Shown here piece after piece: positions 1 to 5,670 of a stretch of DNA of 6,896 nt (the stretch's first letter is position 1; each line of letters begins with the position of its first letter). The notes under the pieces are model-generated. The model did not search any database. It was not told the origin of the DNA and was given only the letters and a program-made list of their open reading frames with translations. The stretch spans positions 1-6,896 of the forward strand of contig JAKONM010000245.1 of assembly GCA_022701925.1 (NCBI GenBank), written 5' to 3'. This DNA comes from Microbacteriaceae bacterium (GTDB lineage Bacteria; Actinomycetota; Actinomycetes; Actinomycetales; Microbacteriaceae). A program made the position numbers and the translations under genes.

Positions 1-1412
1 CCGGTCCCGGGCTCCTCGCCGCCGACGCGGCGGTCGCCGACGCCGTCGACGCCGGCTTCCCCGCCGCGGCGGCCGCCCTGGGGCGCCTGGTCCGCATCCC
101 GTCCGTCGCCTTCCCGGGCTTCCCGGAGGACCAGGTGCTGCGGAGCGCGGAGGCGGTCGCGGCGCTGTTCTCGGACACCGGGCTGTTCGACCGCGTCGAG
201 GTCAGCCGCGCCTCCTACGAGGCGGAGGCCGGACCGGCACTCGGCAACCCGGCCGTGCTGGCGCACCGGGCGGCGCAGCCCGGACGGCCGACCGTGCTGC
301 TCTACGCGCACCACGACGTGCAGCCCGCCGGTGCGGACGAGGGCTGGTCCACCCCGCCGTTCGAGCCGACGCTGATCGGCGACCGGCTGCACGGCCGGGG
401 CGCCTCCGACGACAAGGCCGGCGTCGTCACGCACCTGGCCGCCGTGTCCGCGGCCGCCGCGGCGCTCGGCGACGACCTCGGGGTCGGCGTCGCGCTGTTC
501 GTCGAGGGGGAGGAGGAGGCCGGGTCCCGGTCCTTCGACGCCTTCCTCGAGCAGCACCGCGACGTGCTGCGCGCCGACGTGATCGTGGTCGCGGACTCGG
601 ACAACGTCAGCACGGAGGTGCCCGCCCTCACGTCCTCGCTGCGGGGCAACGCCACGGCGACGCTCGAGGTCGCGACCCTCGAGCACGCCTCGCACTCGGG
701 GATGTTCGGCGGCGCCGCCCCGGACGCGATGCTCGCGACGGTCCGGCTGCTGGCCACCCTGTGGGACGACGACGGCGCGGTCGCCGTGCAGGGCCTGCAC
801 GCCGCCCGGTCCGGGGGAGCGGGGCCCGAGGGCCCCTCCACCGCCGACCTGGTGCGCGACGCCGCGCTGCTGCCCGGTGTGCGGCCGATCGGCCGGGGCA
901 CGGTCGCGGAGCGGCTCTGGTCCGGCCCCGCGATCACGATCACCGGCATCGACGCGCCGGACGTGAGGAACGCCTCCAACACCCTGCTGCCGTCCGTGCG
1001 CGTGCGGCTGAGCATGCGGGTGGCCCCCGGCCAGGACGCGGCGGAGGCCTTCGCCGCCCTGCGCGCCCACCTGGACGCGAACCTGCCCTTCGGCGCGCAC
1101 CTCGCCGTCACCGACGTCGACCTGGGTCAGCCCTTCCTCGTCGACCAGGGCGGCTGGGCGGCGGAGGCGGCGCGACGGGCGCTGGCCGACGGCTGGGGGG
1201 CCGAGCCGCGGCTGACCGGCATCGGCGGGTCGATCCCGTTCATCAGCACCCTGACCCGCACGTTCCCGGACGCCCAGATCCTGATCACCGGCGTCGAGGA
1301 CCCCGACACGCGCGCGCACTCGCCGAACGAGTCGCAGCACCTGGGCGTGCTGAAGAAGGCGATCCTCTCGGAGGCGCTCCTGCTCGCCCGCCTCTCCCGC
1401 CGCACGCTCTGA
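1..1412 (+). CDS. M20-family dipeptidase, 5' end outside window
   Basis: Zinc-dependent cytoplasmic metallopeptidase of the M20 family (dipeptidase / PepV / carnosinase-like branch), probably cleaving dipeptides or other short peptides. The frame is open from base 3, giving 469 visible codons. The sequence before the internal GTG at 135 already reads like the family N-terminus (LVRIPSVAFPGFP at about 93-131), so the true start lies a few codons left of the window and GTG 135 is not used. Metal and catalytic motifs appear in the expected order: AHHDVQP with the first His ligand and its Asp (306-326), GRGASDDKA with the bridging Asp (about 396-419), EGEEEAG with the catalytic Glu pair (504-524), VADSD with a further Asp ligand (588-602), and the C-terminal His in HSPNES (1318-1335). 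HASHSG near 690 belongs to the lid/dimerisation domain. No frameshift is visible. Substrate specificity cannot be read from the sequence. The gene ends 98 nt before erpA and appears unrelated to the respiratory genes. Confidence 0.92.
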   Translation, partial: GPGLLAADAAVADAVDAGFPAAAAALGRLVRIPSVAFPGFPEDQVLRSAEAVAALFSDTGLFDRVEVSRASYEAEAGPALGNPAVLAHRAAQPGRPTVLLYAHHDVQPAGADEGWSTPPFEPTLIGDRLHGRGASDDKAGVVTHLAAVSAAAAALGDDLGVGVALFVEGEEEAGSRSFDAFLEQHRDVLRADVIVVADSDNVSTEVPALTSSLRGNATATLEVATLEHASHSGMFGGAAPDAMLATVRLLATLWDDDGAVAVQGLHAARSGGAGPEGPSTADLVRDAALLPGVRPIGRGTVAERLWSGPAITITGIDAPDVRNASNTLLPSVRVRLSMRVAPGQDAAEAFAALRAHLDANLPFGAHLAVTDVDLGQPFLVDQGGWAAEAARRALADGWGAEPRLTGIGGSIPFISTLTRTFPDAQILITGVEDPDTRAHSPNESQHLGVLKKAILSEALLLARLSRRTL

Positions 1413-1498
1413 GCCGCCGGTCGGGCGCCGCCGACACCGCTCCGAGCGCCGGACGGGTCGATGCGCGTCGCAGCACCCCGCCGTCGGCGAGACGGTCG

Positions 1499-1504
1499 TA
1501 CCAT
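1499..1504 (+). promoter_or_regulatory. Candidate -10 element for leaderless erpA transcript
   Basis: TACCAT fits the actinobacterial -10 consensus TANNNT. It ends 6 nt before the erpA ATG at 1511, so a start at the usual distance would make the A of the ATG the first transcribed base. No convincing Shine-Dalgarno sequence precedes the ATG, which agrees with a leaderless mRNA. I see no TTGACA-like -35 box. The call rests on motif spacing only. Confidence 0.5.
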
Positions 1505-1510
1505 CGGTCC

Positions 1511-1897
1511 ATGACCGACACCGTGCTCACCGAATCCGCGCCCAGCGGCAGCACCGCCGCTCCCGAGGCCGCCCACGGCGTGCAGCTCACCAGCGCCGCC
1601 GCCGGCAAGGTCCGCAGCCTGCTCGACCAGGAGGGCCGCGACGACCTCCGCCTCCGCCTCGCCGTGCAGCCCGGCGGCTGCAGCGGCCTGATCTACCAGC
1701 TGTACTTCGACGAGCGGCTGATGGACGGCGACGCCACCGTCGACTTCGACGGCGTCGAGGTCGTCGTCGACCGCATGAGCGTCCCCTACCTCGACGGCGC
1801 CTCCGTCGACTTCGAGGACACCATCCAGAAGCAGGGCTTCACGATCGACAACCCCAACGCGCAGGGAAGCTGCGCCTGCGGCGACAGCTTCCACTGA
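1511..1897 (+). CDS. erpA: ErpA/HesB-type iron-sulfur cluster carrier
   Basis: Small cytoplasmic A-type carrier that accepts Fe-S clusters from the SUF machinery and passes them to target enzymes. The 128-residue product has a variable, Ala/Ser-rich N-terminus (about 1-22) followed by the Fe-S biosynthesis fold. The three conserved cysteines are present: C57 in QPGGCSG, and C121 and C123 in the C-terminal CACGDSF motif. The run DNPNAQGSCACGDSF is typical of the family. ATG 1511 is the only sensible start: no in-frame start lies just upstream and the next Met would remove the domain. The gene is followed by a 13-bp perfect inverted repeat starting 8 nt after the stop. In many actinobacteria an ErpA homologue lies close to ctaC (for example Rv2204c near ctaC in M. 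tuberculosis), and here it is the direct upstream neighbour. Supply of clusters to the respiratory complexes is inferred from context. Confidence 0.93.
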   Translation: MTDTVLTESAPSGSTAAPEAAHGVQLTSAAAGKVRSLLDQEGRDDLRLRLAVQPGGCSGLIYQLYFDERLMDGDATVDFDGVEVVVDRMSVPYLDGASVDFEDTIQKQGFTIDNPNAQGSCACGDSFH

Positions 1898-1904
1898 GTT
1901 CATC

Positions 1905-1932
1905 GCCTTGGATCCGCAGGCGGATCCAAGGC
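1905..1932 (+). terminator. 13-bp perfect hairpin after erpA, candidate terminator
   Basis: Arms 1905-1917 (gccttggatccgc) and 1920-1932 (gcggatccaaggc) are exact reverse complements around a 2-nt centre. The repeat begins 8 nt after the erpA stop. There is no T-run after it, so if it terminates transcription it is of the U-poor type common in high-GC actinobacteria. It could equally be the left end of a repeated element. Confidence 0.5.
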
Positions 1933-1942
1933 CGTGTCGCTT

Positions 1943-1965
1943 CGCGAGCCCTGAACGGGCTCGCG
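1943..1965 (+). repeat. 9-bp inverted repeat, 5-nt loop
   Basis: Arms cgcgagccc (1943-1951) and gggctcgcg (1957-1965) pair perfectly around the loop tgaac. It starts 10 nt after the erpA-proximal hairpin, so the two form a tandem pair. A transcript passing through could fold both at once. Confidence 0.6.
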
Positions 1966-2004
1966 GTACGCGACCGGCGGGGGACCAGGTGCTCTGTCAC
2001 CGCC

Positions 2005-2044
2005 AGAAGGGGCTCGAGGACGTCAACGTCTTCGGGCCCCTTCT
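2005..2044 (+). repeat. 19-bp RNA-type hairpin with two G-U pairs
   Basis: Arms 2005-2023 and 2026-2044 pair along all 19 positions if read as + strand RNA. Seventeen pairs are Watson-Crick and two are wobble pairs (U2014-G2035 and G2018-U2031). On the - strand the same two positions would be A-C mismatches. The centre is effectively a UCAA tetraloop closed by G2022-C2027. The right arm ends in ccccttct, a weak pyrimidine tail that does not make a classic terminator. The function is unknown. Confidence 0.65.
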
Positions 2045-2066
2045 TCGTGTCCGCCGCGGTCTGCTC

Positions 2067-2096
2067 GCGCCCCCGCGCGGGGCGCGGCGGGGGCGC
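2067..2096 (+). repeat. 10-bp GC-only inverted repeat
   Basis: Arms gcgcccccgc (2067-2076) and gcgggggcgc (2087-2096) are perfect reverse complements around a 10-nt loop that is itself only G and C. Chance palindromes are more frequent in such GC-only sequence, so this repeat is weaker evidence of function than the 2005-2044 hairpin. Confidence 0.5.
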
Positions 2097-2114
2097 GGGC
2101 GGCTGCGCAAGTCC

Positions 2115-2146
2115 CTCGCTTCGCCGACGTGCAGCGGCGTCGCGAG
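2115..2146 (+). repeat. Imperfect hairpin, 5+5 bp with internal loop
   Basis: ctcgc (2115-2119) pairs with gcgag (2142-2146) and cgccg (2122-2126) pairs with cggcg (2135-2139). They are separated by a 2x2 mismatch and capped by an 8-nt loop. It is the last of the structured elements before ctaC. Confidence 0.4.
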
Positions 2147-2159
2147 GACGCCCGAGCAG

Positions 2160-2165
2160 TAGGCT
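2160..2165 (+). promoter_or_regulatory. Possible ctaC -10 element
   Basis: TAGGCT matches TANNNT and would place a transcription start near 2172, leaving a leader of roughly 37 nt before the GTG at 2209. No recognisable -35 box is present at the expected spacing, and the motif is common by chance. Confidence 0.25.
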
Positions 2166-2197
2166 GACGACCAGCATCACAGGCCTGATGAAACCGG

Positions 2198-2204
2198 GAA
2201 GGGA
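2198..2204 (+). promoter_or_regulatory. Ribosome binding site deciding the ctaC start
   Basis: The purine run gaaggga ends 4 nt before GTG 2209 and is the best Shine-Dalgarno match near the 5' end of ctaC. It favours GTG 2209 over the in-frame ATG 2188, which has only a short agg in front of it. Confidence 0.6.
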
Positions 2205-2208
2205 TTCA

Positions 2209-3144
2209 GTGCGCTCCAACCGACGACGCATGCTGCTCGTGCCGCCGATCGCGGTCGGGGTCGTGCTCGCCCTCACGGGCTGCGACGACCTGCAGCTGCA
2301 CGGCTACCTCCCCGGATTCATCTCCGGGCAGGAGCCGACCACCAACCAGACGCAGCGCGTCTCCGACCTGTGGGTCGGATCCTGGATCACCCTGCTGGCC
2401 GTCGGCGTCATCACCTGGGCCGTGATCATCTGGGCGGCGATCGTCTTCCGCCGCCGCCGTGGGCAGACGGGCCTGCCCGTGCAGCTGCGGTACAACATGC
2501 CGCTCGAGATCTTCTACACGGTCGTCCCGCTGATCCTGGTGCTCGGCCTCTTCGCCTTCACCGCGCGGGACCAGACGATCATCGAGACCCGCTACGACAA
2601 GCCGGACGTCACCATCGACGCCTACGGCAAGCAGTGGGCCTGGGACTTCGTGTACGAGAACACGGCGAACGAGGACGACAGCGTCTACGACATCGGCGTG
2701 CAGGCGCAGCCCGAGGACGAGGGCGCCGCGAACACCGGCTTCGTCGAGTCAGAGATCCCCACGCTCTACCTGCCGGTGAACCGCAGCGTCGAGATCAAGC
2801 TGCGCACCCGCGACGTGAACCACTCGTTCTGGGTCATCGACTTCCTCTACAAGAAGGACATGATCGCCGGCCAGACGAACTACTGGGACTTCACGCCCAC
2901 GCGCATCGGCACCTACGAGGGCAAGTGCGCCGAGCTCTGCGGCGAGTACCACTCGCGGATGCTCTTCAACGTGGCGGTCGTGTCGCAGGCGGACTACGAC
3001 GCCCGGGTGGCGGCGCTGCGGGCCCAGGGCAACGTGGGCGACTACGGCGCGCTGTACGACAAGGACGACAACAACCAGGCAGAGGGCTCGCAGAACAGCG
3101 GCGAGCCGGTCGGCAGCTCGCCCAACGAGCGCGCAGGCGACTAG
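2209..3144 (+). CDS. ctaC: Cytochrome c oxidase subunit II (aa3-type), lipoprotein
   Basis: Subunit II takes electrons from cytochrome c (in actinobacteria the diheme QcrC) through its extracytoplasmic CuA centre and passes them to CtaD. The product is 311 residues from GTG 2209. It has a lipoprotein signal peptide: RRR at 5-7, a hydrophobic core, then lipobox LTGC with the lipidated Cys at C25. Two membrane helices follow (about 54-80 and 100-119), then the cupredoxin domain. CuA ligands are complete: H205 in VNHSFW, then C240, E242, C244, H248 and M251 in CAELCGEYHSRM. The aromatic electron-entry motif QWAWDF is present at about 144-149. The C-terminus (about 275-311) is acidic and Asn/Ser-rich. 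ATG 2188 is an alternative start adding seven residues. The frame stays open back to 2047, but that part is palindromic spacer and does not resemble CtaC. The stop lies 17 nt before ctaD. Confidence 0.96.
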   Translation: MRSNRRRMLLVPPIAVGVVLALTGCDDLQLHGYLPGFISGQEPTTNQTQRVSDLWVGSWITLLAVGVITWAVIIWAAIVFRRRRGQTGLPVQLRYNMPLEIFYTVVPLILVLGLFAFTARDQTIIETRYDKPDVTIDAYGKQWAWDFVYENTANEDDSVYDIGVQAQPEDEGAANTGFVESEIPTLYLPVNRSVEIKLRTRDVNHSFWVIDFLYKKDMIAGQTNYWDFTPTRIGTYEGKCAELCGEYHSRMLFNVAVVSQADYDARVAALRAQGNVGDYGALYDKDDNNQAEGSQNSGEPVGSSPNERAGD

Positions 3145-3161
3145 GGGACAGGGAAGCGCAC

Positions 3162-4910
3162 ATGACGTCCACACTCGGGCGACCCACCAGGGAGCTGCCG
3201 GCCGGTCAGGCCGAGGCGGTGCAGGGCAGCAGCCAGGTCGCCCGCAAGGGCAACGTGGTGGTCGGGTACCTGACCACCACCGACCACAAGAAGATCGGGT
3301 TCCTGTACCTGATCACCTCGTTCATCTACTTCCTGATCGGCGGCGTGATCGCGCTGGTCATCAGGGCGCAGCTGGCCGCGCCGGGCCTCCACATCGTGGC
3401 GACGCCGGAGATCTACAACCAGCTGTTCACCATGCACGGCACGATCATGCTGCTGATGTTCGCGACGCCCCTCTTCGCGGGCTTCGCCAACGCGCTGATG
3501 CCGCTGCAGATCGGCGCACCCGACGTCGCGTTCCCGCGGCTGAACGCGCTGGCCTACTGGTTCTACAGCTTCGGCAGCCTGATCGCCGTCGGCGGCTTCT
3601 TCACCCCGCAGGGCGCGGCCGGCTTCGGCTGGACCGCCTACTCGCCGCTGTCCAGCGCCGCGTACTCCCCGGGTCTCGGTGCGACGCTGTGGGTGCTCGG
3701 CCTCGGCCTCTCCGGCTTCGGCACGATCCTCGGCGCGGTGAACTTCATCACCACGATCATCACCATGCGGGCGCCCGGCATGACGATGTTCCGTCTGCCG
3801 ATCTTCACCTGGAACATCCTGATCACGAGCCTGCTCGTCATCATGGCGTTCCCGGTGCTGGCCGCCGCGCTGCTGTCGCTCGGGGCGGACCGTCTGTTCG
3901 GCGCCCACGTCTTCGACGCCTCCAGCGGTGGCGCGATCCTGTGGCAGCACCTGTTCTGGTTCTTCGGGCACCCCGAGGTGTACATCATCGCGCTGCCGTT
4001 CTTCGGCATCATCAGCGAGATCATGCCGGTGTTCAGCCGCAAGCCGATCTTCGGCTACAAGACGCTGATCTACGCGACCATCTCGATCGCCGCCCTGTCC
4101 GTGGCCGTCTGGGCGCACCACATGTACGTCACCGGCTCCGTGCTGCTGCCGTTCTTCGCGCTGATGACGATGCTGATCGCGGTGCCCACCGGCGTGAAGA
4201 TCTTCAACTGGACCTTCACCATGTGGCGCGGCTCGGTGACCTTCGAGACGCCGATGGTCTGGGCCCTGGGCTTCCTGATCACGTTCATCTTCGGCGGGCT
4301 CACCGGCGTGATCCTGGCGTCGCCGCCGCTCGACTTCCACCTGTCCGACAGCTACTTCGTGGTCGCGCACTTCCACTACGTGGTCTTCGGCACGGTCGTG
4401 TTCGCGATGTTCGCCGGCTTCTACTTCTGGTGGCCGAAGTGGACGGGCCGCATGCTCGACGAGCGGCTCGGCAAGATCCACTTCTGGCTGCTGTTCGTCG
4501 GCTTCCACACGACGTTCCTGGTGCAGCACTGGCTGGGCGTGCTGGGCATGCCCCGCCGGTACGCGACGTACCAGCCGGGCGACGGCTACACCGTGATGAA
4601 CCAGCTGTCGACGGTCGGGGCGTTTATCCTCGCCGCCTCGATGCTGCCGTTCCTCTACAACGTGTGGATCACGGCGCGACGTGCGCCCAAGGTGACGGTC
4701 AACGACCCGTGGGGCTACAGCCGCAGCCTCGAGTGGGCGACGAGCTGCCCGCCGCCCCGCCACAACTTCACCTCGATCCCGCGCATCCGGTCGGAGTCCC
4801 CGGCCTTCGACCTGAACCACCCCGAGGCCGGCATCCCGTTCGGCGTCGGCCCGGTGAAGGACGCTCCGGACGCGCCGACCTACGACGCGGCGACCGGAGA
4901 GGTGCGCTGA
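3162..4910 (+). CDS. ctaD: Cytochrome c oxidase subunit I (aa3-type)
   Basis: Catalytic membrane subunit of the heme-copper oxidase, reducing O2 to water and pumping protons. The 582-residue product has about 12 membrane helices. Heme a ligands are H92 (MHGTIM) and H405; heme a3 is bound by H403 (AHFHYVV). CuB ligands are H270 with its cross-linked partner Y274 (GHPEVY) and H319/H320 (AHHMY). E272 in GHPEVY and D121 in IGAPDVAFP mark the D-channel, and T343 and K346 in PTGVKIFNW the K-channel. Together these identify a type A1 oxidase. The C-terminal motif SLEWATSCPPPRHNF is typical. The start ATG 3162 has gggaag at 3151-3156 as ribosome binding site; in-frame sequence further left is only the shadow of ctaC. 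It forms an operon with ctaC (17-nt gap) and ctaF (3-nt gap). No key residue is missing. Confidence 0.98.
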   Translation: MTSTLGRPTRELPAGQAEAVQGSSQVARKGNVVVGYLTTTDHKKIGFLYLITSFIYFLIGGVIALVIRAQLAAPGLHIVATPEIYNQLFTMHGTIMLLMFATPLFAGFANALMPLQIGAPDVAFPRLNALAYWFYSFGSLIAVGGFFTPQGAAGFGWTAYSPLSSAAYSPGLGATLWVLGLGLSGFGTILGAVNFITTIITMRAPGMTMFRLPIFTWNILITSLLVIMAFPVLAAALLSLGADRLFGAHVFDASSGGAILWQHLFWFFGHPEVYIIALPFFGIISEIMPVFSRKPIFGYKTLIYATISIAALSVAVWAHHMYVTGSVLLPFFALMTMLIAVPTGVKIFNWTFTMWRGSVTFETPMVWALGFLITFIFGGLTGVILASPPLDFHLSDSYFVVAHFHYVVFGTVVFAMFAGFYFWWPKWTGRMLDERLGKIHFWLLFVGFHTTFLVQHWLGVLGMPRRYATYQPGDGYTVMNQLSTVGAFILAASMLPFLYNVWITARRAPKVTVNDPWGYSRSLEWATSCPPPRHNFTSIPRIRSESPAFDLNHPEAGIPFGVGPVKDAPDAPTYDAATGEVR

Positions 4911-4913
4911 CCC

Positions 4914-5330
4914 GTGCGCGTCAACATCAACCTGCTGTGGATCCTGGCGGCCTTCTTCCTGCTGGCCGACGTCGCCTACTCGGTGTGGGCGCTGATCACC
5001 TACGGCCGCGTCGAGTGGGTGGGCACCATCGGCATCGCGCTGGTGGCCGTGATGAGCGTGTTCATCGCCTTCTACCTGAACCGCTCGTTCAAGGCGCAGG
5101 GCGGCGACCTGCCCGAGGACCGGGTGGACGCGAGCATCGACGACGGCGATCCCGAGCTGGGGCACTTCAGCCCGTGGAGCTGGTGGCCGCTGATCCTCGG
5201 CTCCGCCGCCGCGCTGATGTTCCTCGGCCTGGCGATCGGCATCTGGATGGCCTTCATCGCCGGAGCGCTCTTCATCATCGCGATCGTCGGCTGGGTCTAC
5301 GAGTACTACCGGGGCTACTTCGCCCGCTGA
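4914..5330 (+). CDS. ctaF: Cytochrome c oxidase subunit IV, actinobacterial type
   Basis: Small accessory membrane subunit of the actinobacterial aa3 oxidase. The 138-residue product has four predicted helices (about 8-30, 35-55, 91-112 and 113-131). Between helices 2 and 3 lies the conserved loop LPEDRVDASIDDGDPELG leading into FSPWSWWP, diagnostic for CtaF and unlike mitochondrial subunit IV. The start is GTG 4914, only 3 nt after the ctaD stop. The best ribosome binding site, ggagagg at 4896-4902, lies inside the end of ctaD, so translation is probably coupled. The product is thought to stabilise the oxidase; it carries no redox ligand. It is the last gene of the ctaCDF unit before the hairpin at 5348. 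Confidence 0.95.
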   Translation: MRVNINLLWILAAFFLLADVAYSVWALITYGRVEWVGTIGIALVAVMSVFIAFYLNRSFKAQGGDLPEDRVDASIDDGDPELGHFSPWSWWPLILGSAAALMFLGLAIGIWMAFIAGALFIIAIVGWVYEYYRGYFAR

Positions 5331-5347
5331 GCCCTGAGGGCTCCCGA

Positions 5348-5381
5348 GGGGCCGCCGTCCGCACTTGCGGACGGCGGCCCC
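5348..5381 (+). terminator. Terminator hairpin of ctaCDF operon
   Basis: Arms 5348-5362 (ggggccgccgtccgc) and 5367-5381 (gcggacggcggcccc) are perfect reverse complements with loop actt. The stem extends by one A-T and one G-T pair. It begins 17 nt after the ctaF stop. A smaller 6-bp hairpin (gagccc/gggctc, 5329-5343) overlaps the ctaF stop codon just before it. Only two T follow, so this is a U-poor actinobacterial terminator. It could also stop transcripts arriving from the - strand. Confidence 0.8.
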
Positions 5382-5383
5382 TT

Positions 5384-5670
5384 CCGCGTGTCCGCCGGTC
5401 AGGACCGGGGCGGCCGACGCCGCGCGGCGTCGCCGACGACCTCTCCGCTCGGGCGGAGTGCTGCAGCCGAGCGAGGACGGACGGCTCGCACGTGCTCGAG
5501 CGGGCCGTGAGCGGCCCCGGCAGGCCGCACGCACTTCAGCAGCCTCCCGATCGGCACAGCGCCCGCTGGAGCGCGCTCACCGTGCTGGAGTGCTCGACGC
5601 ATGCCGGAGCGCGCTGCGCCCGGGTCGGCGTCCGGGCAGGGCGCGATCGCCGGCATCGGCCCGCACCTGC
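5384..5670. other. Convergent intergenic gap with small palindromes
   Basis: I find no recognisable gene in these 287 bp between the ctaCDF terminator and the Nudix stop. Visible structure: an exact 18-bp palindrome cgacgccgcgcggcgtcg at 5415-5432; a 6-bp stem ctccgc/gcggag around tcgg near 5443-5458; gggccg/cggccc around 5500-5520; and three copies of gcyggag at 5565, 5584 and 5603, spaced exactly 19 bp apart. A - strand reading frame (5674-5399) runs through it, but it has mixed third positions and no recognisable motif. Confidence 0.6.

Larger units (their letters stand above)
1898..2208. other. Structured erpA-ctaC intergenic spacer
   Basis: This 311-bp stretch has no convincing protein gene. 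It contains five inverted repeats in about 240 bp (1905-1932, 1943-1965, 2005-2044, 2067-2096, 2115-2146), then a possible ctaC promoter and ribosome binding site. Both strands stay open through part of it. The predicted peptides look alike on the two strands (EDVNVFGPLL on +, EDVDVLEPLL on -) only because the DNA is palindromic. Possible identities are a dispersed intergenic repeat, a small RNA, or a ctaC leader; the single window cannot decide between them. Confidence 0.7.

Noticed and set aside
302..1111. 269-codon - strand frame inside the dipeptidase gene
   Set aside because: It is Ser/Ala/Arg/Pro-rich with no domain, and it is antisense to a gene with complete M20 motifs.
761..1510. Upstream extension of the erpA frame into the dipeptidase gene
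   Set aside because: It is the out-of-frame shadow of the dipeptidase (long Arg/Gly/Pro runs). The ErpA fold begins after ATG 1511.
1413..1510. Terminator behind the dipeptidase gene
   Set aside because: Only short 4-5 bp stems are visible in this GC-rich spacer, no better than expected by chance.
2047..2208. N-terminal extension of ctaC to 2047
   Set aside because: It would place 54 Arg/Gly/Ser-rich residues before the signal peptide, is encoded by the hairpin region, and a good ribosome binding site sits directly before GTG 2209.
1839..2276. 145-codon - strand frame and an 84-codon + strand frame (1908-2162) in the erpA-ctaC spacer
   Set aside because: Both encode similar peptides only because the DNA is palindromic. 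The - frame also runs into erpA and ctaC coding sequence. Neither has a convincing ribosome binding site or domain.
3141..5534. 797-codon open frame on the - strand opposite ctaD and ctaF
   Set aside because: The translation is a low-complexity run of Arg, His, Asp, Glu, Gln and Gly with no domain. It is the complement of genes whose codons end almost always in G or C, which removes stops from this frame.
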